Source of the DNA: Photobacterium indicum | GTDB taxonomy: Bacteria > Pseudomonadota > Gammaproteobacteria > Enterobacterales > Vibrionaceae | Length of the DNA: 64,000 bases | Direction: 5' to 3' | Assembly (NCBI RefSeq): GCF_003026215.1 | Contig: NZ_PYOC01000001.1 | Span: forward strand, 1 to 64,000 | In this document: positions 10,137 through 21,576 of the stretch, one piece after another | Layout of the letters: each line of letters starts with the position of its first letter | How positions within the stretch are numbered: the first letter of the stretch is position 1 | The notes under the pieces: model-generated | Told to the model about the DNA's origin: nothing | Seen by the model: the letters and a program-made list of their open reading frames with translations, nothing else | The model's database searches: none | Program-made: the position numbers and the translations under genes

Positions 10137-12149
<2,013 letters not shown>

Positions 12150-12156
<7 letters not shown>

Positions 12157-13877
12157 TAAAAACAATGAACAAAATGATAAAACGTTATTTTCAGTTAAAG
12201 CGCCCGGCTATCCGTTTTTTAGGGGCGTTGCTATTCATTATCGGCTCACTACCAACAACTGCTTCAGCTGCACAAGCAGTGGCAACGGTGTCTAAAAATA
12301 TTGTGGGTGTGAACGAAGTCTTTCAATTAGTCGTCTCTGTCGATGCCAATATAAATACTAACTCTCTGGATTTATCACCGCTTGCGACCTATTTTACCTA
12401 TGGACGCCCTAGCGTTAGCAGCATAAATTCGTTCAATAATGGGGTGGTTTCACGTAATACAGAGTGGAAAGTGGCTATAGCAACCAAAGCAATTGGCGAA
12501 TTTACGATACCGAGCTTTCGAATTGGCAGCTCCACCACAGAACCCATTACCATCACGTCCTTAAAAAGTAGTAACGCAAGCCCTGCCGCTAAATCAACAG
12601 AGCCCGACATTAAAGTCGATGCTGAAATAGATAAAAGTCAGCTATACGTAGGTGAGAGTTTACGCTATCGAGTTCAAATTCGAATCGGAGAGCAAATGGA
12701 TCAAGCGGCTTTAGTTGCGCCACTTGGTGATGGCCTTGATATTGTGCAAGATGGTGATGATAGACAAACGGAAACGGTGCTTAACGGACGTCGATATATA
12801 GTGATTACTCGCTATTACCAAATTAGTGCCACCAAAGCAGGCACAATTACGTTAGAAGGTGCGAAATTTAAAGGGAGTGTTGTAAAAGGCAGTCGTGGTT
12901 TTGGCTCAACATTAAGTGTGCCTGTTGATAAAAAAACGAAAGACATCACACTGAATATCAAAGGTAAGCCAGATAATTATCAAGGCTTATGGTTACCAAC
13001 CCCAGAGCTAAAAATTGAACAGCAATGGCAACCACAACAGGGATCATCGCAGTTAAATAACATTCATGTGGGTGAGCCAATCACACGCGTCATCACGTTA
13101 CACATTAAAAATACCGCCCAAAGCAGTATGCCGAATCTAGCATTAACCTACCCTAGCTCAGTCAGAATGTATGACGAAAAACCGGTGTACAGCAGTAACA
13201 ATGGCTTCACTAGCATGACGGTAAAACAAGTTATTATTCCACGAAAAGACGGTTCGCTCGTTCTTCCTGAGCTTTCAATCAACTGGTGGAATACAATTAC
13301 AGGCACTCAAGAAACCAGCAAAGTTGACGGGCTTTCATTAACGGTATTGCCGGGTGATAACACGAATACAGTCAGTACGCCTATGGTGCCAGCTTTACCT
13401 GATAGCCAACCAACAACTGAAGCAAAACCAACAGAAATAACCGTGGTTACTGATTCTGGTTGGTGGCCTTGGCTAACGGCTACCTTTGCCTGCTTATGGG
13501 TAATAACCCTACTGCTTTGGTTACGTGCGAGAAAGAACGTAGCTCCTGCTACTAACGCCTCGGCTAAGAATACAGCCATATCATCAGATAATTACCATCG
13601 GTTAGTACAAGCGGTAACTGTGAATGACGCATTAAAAGTGCAAACCTACTATCAACAGTGGGCTAAACATTCTCTACCTAACGATTTAATTACCCAAATG
13701 GATCAAGAAGTCGCGAACATGATGGCTGCTATTTACAGCAAGCATAACCAAGAAGGAGATAGCAGTACGGTATGGAATAACACAATATTGCTGTCTTTAT
13801 TGCAAAAAGCACGCAATCATTCTGCCCAATCATTACAATCTTCGGCGCTAGAAGACCTCATCCCAACAAAATCCTGA
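12150..13877 (+). CDS. BatD family protein
   Basis: A 575-aa protein with an N-terminal export signal (about 20-42, ending near TASAAQA), a long beta-rich periplasmic region with BatD repeats, and a C-terminal membrane helix (about 437-457, WLTATFACLWVITLLLWL). A short cytoplasmic tail of about 115 residues follows. The start overlaps the preceding stop (ATGGTGA), so translation is coupled. BatD is the last member of the Bat operon. It probably forms an envelope complex with BatA and BatB, a role inferred from conserved linkage. A terminator follows at 13915. Confidence 0.88.
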
Positions 13878-13914
13878 ATATTCATTCAAACAAATGATAG
13901 GATTCGCCCTTCAG

Positions 13915-13942
13915 AAGCTCATGCTAAAACATGAGCTTTTTT
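13915..13942 (+). terminator. Terminator of the MoxR/Bat operon
   Basis: AAGCTCATG (13915-13923) pairs with CATGAGCTT (13930-13938) and is followed by a run of T. It lies 38 bp past the BatD stop. Confidence 0.85.
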
Positions 13943-14153
13943 AACAAAAGTCATTAAAATAACAACTCAAAAAATCCATCAGCCTTATTTAAAACCCATT
14001 GGTTACCTACATCACAACAAATAAGGTTAAAAGCTTGTAATGCAAAAGTTTCTAAAAAGATAGCTGGTAATCTATCGCAGATCCTGTTAAAAATTGGCCT
14101 GAGAGTGAAATAAAACGCTCCGATATATAAATATAAAATATGCAGGATATATT

Positions 14154-15389
14154 ATGAGTCAAACACAACCATTTTTAGCCCGAGTCGCTAGCGGAAGTTT
14201 GGTTATCCAAATTATCGTTGGTATCGTCGCAGGTATTCTCCTTGCGTCTGTAGCACCAGAATCAGCAATCAGTGTTGGTTTCCTTGGTGGTTTATTTGTT
14301 AGTGCACTTAAAGCTGTAGCACCTATTCTGGTCTTCATTCTTGTCGCGTCTTCAATTGCAAACCAAAAGAAAGGTGCGCACACGAACATGAAGCCAATCA
14401 TTATGCTGTACCTATTCGGTACACTAATGGCAGCATTAACCGCAGTAGTAATGAGCTTCCTTTTCCCAACCACTTTAACGCTTGTTGCTGGCAACGCGAC
14501 AGCATCACCCCCTGAAGGTATTGCTGAAGTTCTTAACACGCTTTTATTCAAAATCGTTGATAACCCTGTAAATGCACTAATGTCAGGTAACTTCATTGGT
14601 ATTCTTGCATGGGCTATCGCACTAGGTTTTGCACTGCACCAAGCAAGTGATGCAACAAAGCAAGTGTTTCACGACATGTCTAACGGCGTAACATTGATTG
14701 TTCGCTTTGTTATTCGCTTAGCACCAATCGGTATTTTCGGTCTGGTTGCTAACACATTTGCAGAAACAGGTTTTGCAGCACTAGCAGGTTACGCACACTT
14801 ACTTGCTGTACTGCTTGGCTCTATGGCAGCTATTGCTTTAGTGGTTAACCCTGCAATTGTTTTCTTCAAAACAAAAGAAAACCCATACCCATTAGTTTTC
14901 CGTTGTATTCGTGAAAGTGGTATTACTGCATTCTTCACACGTAGCTCTGCAGCAAACATCCCTGTAAACATGCAGCTGTGTAAAGATTTAGACCTGCATG
15001 AAGATACATATTCTGTATCTATCCCACTAGGTGCAACAATCAACATGGCAGGCGCTGCAATTACGATTACAGTGCTAACGCTTGCTGCTGTTCATACTAT
15101 GGGCGTGGAAGTTGATATCGCAACAGCTGTACTGTTAAGTGTTGTCGCTGCGGTTTCTGCTTGTGGTGCATCAGGTGTGGCAGGTGGTTCTCTACTACTT
15201 ATCCCACTAGCATGTAGCTTGTTCGGTATTCCAAACGAAGTAGCAATGCAAGTTGTTGCTGTTGGCTTTATCATTGGTGTTATTCAGGATTCAGCTGAAA
15301 CAGCACTAAACAGCTCAACAGATGTTCTTTTCACTGCTGCTGCTTGTAAAGCTGCTGAAGCGAAAGTAGCATCACCTCACGCTGCGTAA
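14154..15389 (+). CDS. sstT: Sodium:serine/threonine symporter SstT
   Basis: A 411-aa inner-membrane transporter of the dicarboxylate/amino acid:cation symporter family. It imports L-serine and L-threonine with Na+. The whole sequence follows SstT closely: several hydrophobic helices, then the re-entrant-loop regions SSAANIPVN and [15 protein letters not shown], which carry the substrate and sodium sites in this family. The start [20 protein letters not shown] matches SstT N-termini. It is a single-gene unit with its own terminator. I saw no riboswitch in the 276-bp upstream gap. Confidence 0.94.
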   Translation: MSQTQPFLARVASGSLVIQIIVGIVAGILLASVAPESAISVGFLGGLFVSALKAVAPILVFILVASSIANQKKGAHTNMKPIIMLYLFGTLMAALTAVVMSFLFPTTLTLVAGNATASPPEGIAEVLNTLLFKIVDNPVNALMSGNFIGILAWAIALGFALHQASDATKQVFHDMSNGVTLIVRFVIRLAPIGIFGLVANTFAETGFAALAGYAHLLAVLLGSMAAIALVVNPAIVFFKTKENPYPLVFRCIRESGITAFFTRSSAANIPVNMQLCKDLDLHEDTYSVSIPLGATINMAGAAITITVLTLAAVHTMGVEVDIATAVLLSVVAAVSACGASGVAGGSLLLIPLACSLFGIPNEVAMQVVAVGFIIGVIQDSAETALNSSTDVLFTAAACKAAEAKVASPHAA

Positions 15390-15420
15390 TAAACACATTT
15401 AGCAACGTAATAGACATGAA

Positions 15421-15450
15421 AAGCGGCAGCCATTAGGTTGCCGCTTTTTT
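15421..15450 (+). terminator. Terminator of sstT
   Basis: AAGCGGCAGCC pairs with GGTTGCCGCTT (11 bp, one G-U pair, ATTA loop) and is followed by T's. Confidence 0.88.
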
Positions 15451-15578
15451 ATTTATAAGTAAAAAATTAGACGTTATCTGTCATATTACTGAGTAGTGAT
15501 AAATTGATTAGTTTTATATGATGGTCGAAAAGCTCTATGACCTTTCTCCTGAGAAAGCCGATGTGATTTCGGCTCCTT

Positions 15579-16076
15579 TTATTGTGATACCGACAGACAG
15601 ATTAGCTTAGATGTGTCATCTAGCAACCAAGACACCCAACGCCTTCGCGAGTTTAATATAAACTGTTCAGTAGGCTCGATACCACTAATGATATAGCCAT
15701 CAGCAGGCTGATTTTCTATTGCGGATCTAAACACCCAATCATCGCTGTTGATTCGTTGACCACTCATAAGCGAATCACTTAGCTCTCGGCTAGTAATAGC
15801 AATCATTAGCCCCTGTACCGAGTGAATTGCCAACTGAGTTTTAGAGAAACCGCCAATCGCTATTGGTACTTCAATCGAGCAGTGACGATTTTGCTCATCG
15901 ACACGAGTATATACACCTTGTCCAACCCGACCTTTAAGCCAAAATAGTTGTCCTTCTGTCATACTCTTAACGGTTAATATCCCCATTGTTCCTTCTGGTA
16001 AGTTCTCTGTTTTAGTTGTCTGAGCGGTAGCAAATGCACTCATTAAGGCGAGCAAAGTGATAAATAATCTCACCAT
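15579..16076 (-). CDS. Secreted protein of unknown function
   Basis: A 165-aa protein with a clear signal peptide (MVRLFITLLALMSAFATAQT, cleavage near residue 18-19). I do not recognise the mature part; it has no evident catalytic motif and two Cys. The ATG overlaps the stop of the DUF805 gene upstream by 7 bp, so the two are translationally coupled. If the amber codon in that gene blocks ribosomes, expression of this one may drop. A weak hairpin (15556-15574) lies just after the stop. Confidence 0.6.
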   Translation of the reverse strand: MVRLFITLLALMSAFATAQTTKTENLPEGTMGILTVKSMTEGQLFWLKGRVGQGVYTRVDEQNRHCSIEVPIAIGGFSKTQLAIHSVQGLMIAITSRELSDSLMSGQRINSDDWVFRSAIENQPADGYIISGIEPTEQFILNSRRRWVSWLLDDTSKLICLSVSQ

Positions 16077-16423
16077 GAAATCCTCTCATTGCTACAAGCT
16101 GAGGTGCCATTTTTGCTTAACAAGTAGATCAGCCAGAAAGGGCCGATAACAGGAATAATAAATACCCAACTCCACCAACCGGAACGACCGATGTCGTGTA
16201 AGCGGCGAAGCATGATCGCCAGCATAGGAATCAAGCTAACTATGCTATAAGAAACATCCAACTAGCCTGAATTTTGCAGCCAGATGTCTACCGCTATAAA
16301 TAACAACGTCACACATAAATGAGCCAACATAAACATCCAGAATTCTTGTCGAGACGAGCACCCAGAGAAATCAAAGTAGCGTCTCCAAGCATTCAGATAA
16401 AACGCCATTAAGTTAAATACCAT
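16070..16423 (-). pseudogene. DUF805 membrane protein gene split by an in-frame amber codon
   Basis: The first half (start 16423, with AAAGGTGG before it) reads YFDFSGCSSRQEFWMFMLAH, the typical DUF805 opening. It stops at TAG (16264-16262) after QNSG. The same frame continues without another stop as LDVSYSIVSLIPMLAIMLRR, then LHDIGRSGWWSWVFIIP, the typical second half. The parts join with no shift, and the product would be about 117 aa with three or four membrane helices. So a single nonsense change inactivates it, unless the codon is suppressed or is a sequencing error. DUF805 proteins are small inner-membrane proteins of unknown role. Confidence 0.82.
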
Positions 16424-16498
16424 TAGTCCACCTTTCCTATTGTCGATTAGTGAAATTAATTTGGTAATCAAGCGAAGACGGTTTGCCTGTTTTTAGCC

Positions 16499-17422
16499 TT
16501 GTGTGCATCCACGACAGCAATGGTAGGGCTAAGGTGGACGTTTAATATAGCTTCCTTTAGTTACGCTCAACCAATATTAGCGTCCCTTATTCCTGTCTTT
16601 GCTTGGTATGCTTTTACCAGCGCAAGCACTGGCTTAAAATCCATTGCTTATAAGCATCTTTTAGATCCTGTTTTGGTTATTGTGAGTGTCGTGACTCAGC
16701 CACTTTTGGGGTTACCTTTAGATATTTTTCTTACTTGTACTTATTTATTTTACGGCATGGCTTTGGTGCAGTATTCATCTAAAGATACGCTGCTAATCAA
16801 CGTTACATTAAGCAATTGGGAAGGTGTAAAAAGAGCAGAGAATATCGCTGGCTGGATGTTATTGTTTTCGGCATTAATCGATACGTTTCTGTCATTAGAC
16901 TTTGCTGTCAATCAAGGTCGATTTTCCGAATACATATTGACCGTCGGCCATTTGGTACTGCTGCCAGTATTATCGCTTTCGGTGGTGATTGTGGGGGTCA
17001 ACACGCCTTCAGGTGAAGCAACATCAAAACAAAGCGCTCCAGAAGAGCAAAAAGTGTTCCCCCCTTTAGTCACAGAAGAACGATCTCAAGAAATTGTAGA
17101 GATGTTGGATAAAAAAATCCGAGATAAGGCCATCTATTTAGACCCAGATTTAACCCTTTCTAAGTTATCTCGGAAGCTGGGTATTCCCGCTAAACAGATT
17201 TCAATTGCGGTGAATTTAGTTCATCGAAAGAACATATCGAAACTGATTAATGAATATCGAATTGAGCATGCAAAACAGGATCTGACCCACACCGATAACA
17301 CGATTACACAGGTGTTTATGAACTCAGGGTTTCAGACTAAATCAAATTTTAATCGAGAGTTTTCTCGGGTAACAAAGATGACACCAAGCGAGTATAGAAA
17401 AGCAGAAGCTTTACAGTTATAA
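16499..17422 (+). CDS. AraC-family regulator with membrane-type N-terminal domain, probably 5'-truncated
   Basis: The C-terminal third (about residues 205-305) is an AraC/XylS DNA-binding domain with two helix-turn-helix units, ending NREFSRVTKMTPSEYRKAEAL. Before it are several hydrophobic helices, as in membrane-associated AraC regulators of vibrios. The annotated TTG start has no ribosome-binding site and falls inside the first helix. Upstream, a second frame reads IKRRRFACF and stops at a T5 run (16490-16494); one extra T would join it to LALCASTTAMVGLRW. The N-terminus therefore looks lost or frameshifted. Targets are unknown. Confidence 0.68.
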   Translation: MCASTTAMVGLRWTFNIASFSYAQPILASLIPVFAWYAFTSASTGLKSIAYKHLLDPVLVIVSVVTQPLLGLPLDIFLTCTYLFYGMALVQYSSKDTLLINVTLSNWEGVKRAENIAGWMLLFSALIDTFLSLDFAVNQGRFSEYILTVGHLVLLPVLSLSVVIVGVNTPSGEATSKQSAPEEQKVFPPLVTEERSQEIVEMLDKKIRDKAIYLDPDLTLSKLSRKLGIPAKQISIAVNLVHRKNISKLINEYRIEHAKQDLTHTDNTITQVFMNSGFQTKSNFNREFSRVTKMTPSEYRKAEALQL

Positions 17423-17738
17423 CCAGAGAGGTTTCTTATATTCGATGATAGATGAACAGTAGTACTTTTATTGATTGAGAATCACCTTATTACTTCTAAT
17501 AAACACCACCAGAGGTAGATCAAGATACCTAAATCATTTCTGCCTCAAAGTGAGTTTGTACCGATGTAAGATCAAGCCAATAGGTAAGTGTTTTGTGATA
17601 CCTGATCTAATGAATAGCAAAAAGGGAAGAACTGACGCCTTTAGTTTGAGCTACTCCAAAGATGCTGCCAATGCTTTGATGTAAGCTGTTGAAAATTATT
17701 AACACTACTCTAACTAATAGAGAATATACCTAATAGAG
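17423..17738 (+). other. 316-bp gap, no convincing gene
   Basis: Contains a 69-codon open frame (17475-17684) with no ribosome-binding site and no recognised domain. I treat it as non-coding or the remnant of something decayed. Confidence 0.4.
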
Positions 17739-19163
17739 ATGTCTATGCTTAAAGACACCGTAACTAATCCTATATTTTCGCATTTGACTGAAGATCAAGT
17801 CCTCGAATGCTATGAAATGTACCGTAACAATGAACTAAAGAACTCTGAAATAATAGAGTTATACGATCTTTATGATCTAACGCCAAATGCGCTTGTAAGC
17901 CAGTTCCCATTGCTTCGAACTGGTATTGCATGTCAGCTTTGCTCAAATGATGTTTTAGAAAGACCAACATCTAAGTCGGGTAGATTTCGAGAGTATGTAT
18001 GTCCTAAATGTAATCATAAGGTCAGCGAAATAAGAGCAGATCCAATGTGCCGTTGTGATCATTGTGAATCTGAAAGGCAGGAAAAGAGGCGCAAAGAAAG
18101 AGAAGCGCTCGAACTCCGTTACCAAGAAAATTTAGACAAACTGAAAGAGATGTATCCAGTACCATCGGTGAAGCTATCTTATGGCGATTTATCTCTAGTT
18201 GATAAAATTTACCTCGCGAGTCTAATCCCGTTAGGGAGCCGTGATCTCTTGCCTTCGCAAATAGTAGCTAGTTCAAATTCAATACTTTCACCTGCAGGGG
18301 TACTTGATAAAGCCATCTACTCGCACTTGCTTGATAAAGGGGTAATTTTTCCTGTCTTAGAAAACTTGCCAACTGAAGTTGTTTTGAACCCTTCAGAGAG
18401 GATGCTTACTAGCAGGCAGGTTTACCAAGCTAATATATATTTAAACGTTACTGACACTTTAACTAATGAAGTTATTTACCGCCATATCCTTTCGGACTTT
18501 GAGCAGATTATGAATGGGAACATCGAAGTACAAAAAAAGGATATTGAACAGCTATGTAATCTAGTGGAGCATATTGAAGTAGCAGAAGCTGTGGTCTTCT
18601 TAAGCTATTTCTGCCAAGAGGCTGATTTGGCAGAGCCTCCCCAAAAAACATACGACGTAATACGCAAAATGTTAACGCAGATGTGTGTTGCTCAGTTAGC
18701 ACCTCATATAAAAAAAAGCGTAAAAGACGCAGCGTATTTCTATATGACAGGAAAGTCTCAAGGGAAACCGCATGCAACGAATACGATCCCTTCTAAACTT
18801 GAATCATCAGTTGCTTACTACCAAAAACAAGGCTGGACAGCAAATAAATGGGATCGGCCATACAACACGGAAAAATCAAACTTGTCGAACGTTGTATACG
18901 ATAAACTGTTGGTACACTTGAACTTAGGCTTTTACCAGTCAGTTGGCGATATTGTTCAGACAATAGAGCATTTTTTTGAACAGATACGTCAGCTCAACAA
19001 GCAGAATGTCAGCGTGATCTCAGATAAAACAGGAGCAAATGTAAAACGTTGCGCAAAGTGTGACAGTTCCAATCTAGAATTACTTGAATCCCGTAAAGGG
19101 ATATTAGCACTCTGCCTAGACTGCAATGACTCTTTACTTCTTCAACCAGCTATTGAGAGTTAG
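17739..19163 (+). CDS. Unrecognised zinc-ribbon protein
   Basis: A 474-aa cytoplasmic protein that I cannot assign. Near the N-terminus are paired Cys of zinc-ribbon type: C65-x2-C68 and C88-x2-C91, followed by C104, C106 and C109 (DPMCRCDHCE). A charged helical stretch (about 111-140) follows, then a long helical middle. A second zinc ribbon lies near the C-terminus (RCAKCDSS ... CLDCND, about 442-468). There are no membrane segments and no nuclease, ATPase or transposase motif. It lies between the damaged AraC gene and an IS element, so it may be accessory cargo, for example a defence or regulatory protein; that is speculation. Confidence 0.7.
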   Translation: MSMLKDTVTNPIFSHLTEDQVLECYEMYRNNELKNSEIIELYDLYDLTPNALVSQFPLLRTGIACQLCSNDVLERPTSKSGRFREYVCPKCNHKVSEIRADPMCRCDHCESERQEKRRKEREALELRYQENLDKLKEMYPVPSVKLSYGDLSLVDKIYLASLIPLGSRDLLPSQIVASSNSILSPAGVLDKAIYSHLLDKGVIFPVLENLPTEVVLNPSERMLTSRQVYQANIYLNVTDTLTNEVIYRHILSDFEQIMNGNIEVQKKDIEQLCNLVEHIEVAEAVVFLSYFCQEADLAEPPQKTYDVIRKMLTQMCVAQLAPHIKKSVKDAAYFYMTGKSQGKPHATNTIPSKLESSVAYYQKQGWTANKWDRPYNTEKSNLSNVVYDKLLVHLNLGFYQSVGDIVQTIEHFFEQIRQLNKQNVSVISDKTGANVKRCAKCDSSNLELLESRKGILALCLDCNDSLLLQPAIES

Positions 19164-19269
19164 TTCATTTTGTACCGAACGAAGTTAGGGCTAGCTATGC
19201 CTGTATTAATTCATAGATGACTTAATTAAGTAAATAGTCTAGATGGTTTCTGTCCAACATCGACTTAGG

Positions 19270-19292
19270 CGATTACTCTCTAAGTTTGTGAT
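19270..19292 (+). repeat. Left copy of a 23-nt perfect direct repeat flanking the IS
   Basis: Identical to 21029-21051, beginning CGATTACTCTCTAAG. Either the whole repeat, or its first 17 nt if the element starts at TGTGAT (19287), would be the target-site duplication. Confidence 0.85.
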
Positions 19293-21028
19293 CACCAAGC
19301 GATTCTGTCGTATCTTAATTACCAAGCGATTTTGTCATTGCACTAACTACCGAGGGAATTTGACGGGACTAAATTAGCTTACCTTTTAAAGTAATTAATT
19401 GAGCTTTAGAAGGTGCTAAGGATGTTCTATATGGATTCTAAATCCCAATTCACTGTCGATATCATCAGTAAAGTTATCGACGGCAGGATCAGCATCAATA
19501 GTGCCACAACCTTGCTCAACAAGTCTCGGAGAACCGTTGAGCGTTACCTAAGCCGATACCGTAAAGAAGGTATTCGGTTCGTGGTTCATGGCAATAGAGG
19601 CCGCTTTCCAGTTAATAAAATCCCTGAGTCGCTCAAGAAAGAGGTGCAAAGCCTCATACAAACTAAGTACTTCGATTTTAATCTGCAACATCTCTCTGAG
19701 CTTCTAGAAAAGAATGAGGGGATCGCCATTAAGCGTGAAACCTTGCGATCTTGGGCGCACGATATCCATCATGTTAAACGCGCTAAGCGACGTAGAAGTC
19801 GAGTAAGAAAGTATCGAGAGCGTATGGAATCGCCAGGGTTAATGCTCCAGATGGATGGCAGTCCTCATCGCTGGTTTGGTAATGAAAAGTCTTGCTTGAT
19901 TGCCATCATTGATGACGCTACCAGCGATATTCATGCTCAGTTTTTTCCCTCAGAAACGACCGAGGGCTGCATGAAAGTAATGCGGGCATATATCGAGAAA
20001 CGTGGGGTTTTTAGGACGCTATATGTCGATAGAGCTGGTATTTTTGGTGGCCCCAAACGCTGTAACTTCTCTCAGATGCAGCGAGCCTGTGACGAGCTAG
20101 GTATTGAAATTATCTTTGCCAACTCACCTCAAGGTAAGGGACGTATTGAGCGTTCTTTCGATACCTTCCAAGACCGTCTAGTACCAGAGTTGCGATTACA
20201 CAACGTTACGGATATGGAGAGTGCGAACCGCTATTTACACGAAGAGTTCATCCCCAACTACTGGGTGAAAAACATCATGGTTCAGGCTAAAAGTGCACGC
20301 TCTGCCTTTAAGAGCTTGCCACCTGATTTAGATCTCAACACCATCTGTGTGCAGAAAGAGTATCGCACGATAAGACGCGATCATACGTTTAGCTTTGATA
20401 GTAAAATGTACGTCATTGACTCGCCCATCCGCTATTCAATCGAAAATCAGAAAGTAGAGATCCGATGCCAGTTTGACGGCACATTCTCCGCCTATTTTGG
20501 TCACCGTCGGCTTGATATCACAGAGTTAGTAGAGCCCAGAAAATGTCATGAATATGGAAAAGAGGTTCAGCGGAAAATAGAAGCGTTAGAGCTTGTTGAG
20601 CAGCTCGGCAGCGTATCTAAAGCAGCCCGTATCCTCGGATGTTCCCGCCAAACGCTTTATACATACCAACAAATTATGGAAGAGCAAGGGCCAATAGGCC
20701 TGAAAAGGATCAATAAGCCTCTGAAACGCAGTAAAAGCCGTATATCGGAACACACTGAGGATAAGATTATCGATCTGACGTTGTTGAACCCTCATGGGAC
20801 ATCAATACAACTGATGAAGGTGCTCAAACAACAAAATATCACGGTGAGCATTAGTACTATCCAAAATATCTGGAAGAGAGAGCAACTCAATACCAGAGAG
20901 CTCAGAATCAAGCGATCTCAATCAATGAATATCAAAGTGTGAGGCGAGTAAGCAACATGAGAACTAGAATATAAGAGCATGACAGAATCGGTTGGTATTT
21001 ATCCCGTCATGTTCCCTCAGTAATGACA
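19287..21028 (+). mobile_element. ISNCY/IS1202-like insertion sequence
   Basis: About 1.74 kb with a single transposase gene. The left end reads TGTGATCACCAAGCGATTC. The right end, reversed, reads TGTCATTACTGAGGG and then re-aligns with the left over TACCAACCGATTCTGTCAT. Inside the left end a unit of about 27 nt beginning ACCAAGCGATT or ACCGAGGGAATT is repeated three times (19294-19375), which looks like iterated transposase sites. A 23-nt direct repeat flanks the element. Long duplications (15-29 bp) are known for IS1202-type elements. The exact left boundary is uncertain by a few bases. Confidence 0.75.
19422..20942 (+). CDS. DDE transposase, ISNCY/IS1202-like
   Basis: Cuts and joins the ends of its own element. 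Starting at the ATG at 19422 (MFYMDSKSQ, 506 aa; AGAAGG 8 bp upstream), it has an N-terminal helix-turn-helix (about 10-55). An RNase H-like core follows with the triad seen as QMDGSPHRWF (Asp), LYVDRAGIF (Asp) and QGKGRIERSFDTFQDRL (Glu). This arrangement is typical of the ISNCY family. A second helix-turn-helix (about 385-425, SVSKAARILGCSRQTLYTY) and a further basic domain extend the C-terminus. The frame is intact, so the element may be mobile. Confidence 0.9.
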   Translation: MFYMDSKSQFTVDIISKVIDGRISINSATTLLNKSRRTVERYLSRYRKEGIRFVVHGNRGRFPVNKIPESLKKEVQSLIQTKYFDFNLQHLSELLEKNEGIAIKRETLRSWAHDIHHVKRAKRRRSRVRKYRERMESPGLMLQMDGSPHRWFGNEKSCLIAIIDDATSDIHAQFFPSETTEGCMKVMRAYIEKRGVFRTLYVDRAGIFGGPKRCNFSQMQRACDELGIEIIFANSPQGKGRIERSFDTFQDRLVPELRLHNVTDMESANRYLHEEFIPNYWVKNIMVQAKSARSAFKSLPPDLDLNTICVQKEYRTIRRDHTFSFDSKMYVIDSPIRYSIENQKVEIRCQFDGTFSAYFGHRRLDITELVEPRKCHEYGKEVQRKIEALELVEQLGSVSKAARILGCSRQTLYTYQQIMEEQGPIGLKRINKPLKRSKSRISEHTEDKIIDLTLLNPHGTSIQLMKVLKQQNITVSISTIQNIWKREQLNTRELRIKRSQSMNIKV

Positions 21029-21051
21029 CGATTACTCTCTAAGTTTGTGAT
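21029..21051 (+). repeat. Right copy of the 23-nt direct repeat flanking the IS
   Basis: Identical to 19270-19292. It follows directly after ...AATGACA, the right tip of the element. Confidence 0.85.
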
Positions 21052-21180
21052 TACTCTAAGTCAGTTTTATCCCATTATTTCTTAAGTCAAAGGTCATATA
21101 CGCTCTGTTCATTTGAAATTGTATGAGCAGCCTCAATGATTTACTACTTCTACATCGTTGCTAGTCACTAAAAAACAAAA

Positions 21181-21208
21181 GGTCGAGTCACTACTCAGTG
21201 ACTCGACC
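21181..21208. terminator. Bidirectional terminator
   Basis: GGTCGAGTCACT and AGTGACTCGACC form a perfect 12-bp stem with a 4-nt loop, between an A run and a T run. It ends the minus-strand gene at 21252 and shields it from the IS side. Confidence 0.88.
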
Positions 21209-21251
21209 TTTTTGCTTGAATCCAGCCCCAAGTTACAAACGAGGTTTTATA

Positions 21252-21443
21252 TTAGTTCTGAAGGTCTTCGATCTTGTCAGAAATGGTACTAAAGTCATCC
21301 ATTGCTTGATCTTTAACGTCTTCATAAACGTCTTTTACATCTTCAAATGACCGAGAATTAGTTAGATCAGAGAATTGGTCTTGATAAGTCACACCAATAT
21401 AAATACCAAAGCCAATTAACGCCAATACAATATATTTTAACAT
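21252..21443 (-). CDS. Small single-pass membrane protein
   Basis: A 63-aa protein with an N-terminal hydrophobic helix (MLKYIVLALIGFGIYIGVTY). A strongly acidic, helical tail follows (DVKDVYEDVKDQAMDDF), probably periplasmic. I recognise no domain. It is followed closely by a terminator, and the next gene upstream (21577) also encodes a small coiled-coil envelope protein, so the two may share a role. Function unknown. Confidence 0.6.
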   Translation of the reverse strand: MLKYIVLALIGFGIYIGVTYQDQFSDLTNSRSFEDVKDVYEDVKDQAMDDFSTISDKIEDLQN

Positions 21444-21576
21444 TTGCTACTCACCATTTATTTTTCTATTTCTAGAGTCTATGTATCTTTCAACATAATA
21501 TACTCAATCATCTTACCGTTAATTTTATATCGACAGCAGACTAATGGTGTTATTTTTTTGCTCTTTTTAAAGCAAA

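Larger units (their letters stand above)
20943..21251 (+). other. IS right end and flank
   Basis: Holds the right inverted end of the IS (to 21028), the second direct repeat, and then A/T-rich sequence without a gene up to the terminator at 21181. Directly after the repeat, TGTGATTACTCTAAG again resembles an element end. Confidence 0.5.

Noticed and set aside
14000..14153. Possible riboswitch in the sstT leader (CCTGAGAGTG)
   Set aside because: The string alone looks like parts of TPP or glycine riboswitches, but the other conserved elements are missing.
17475..17684. 69-codon frame upstream of the zinc-ribbon gene
   Set aside because: No ribosome-binding site or domain. A stretch faintly recalls nicotinamide phosphoribosyltransferase C-termini, but this is too weak to support.
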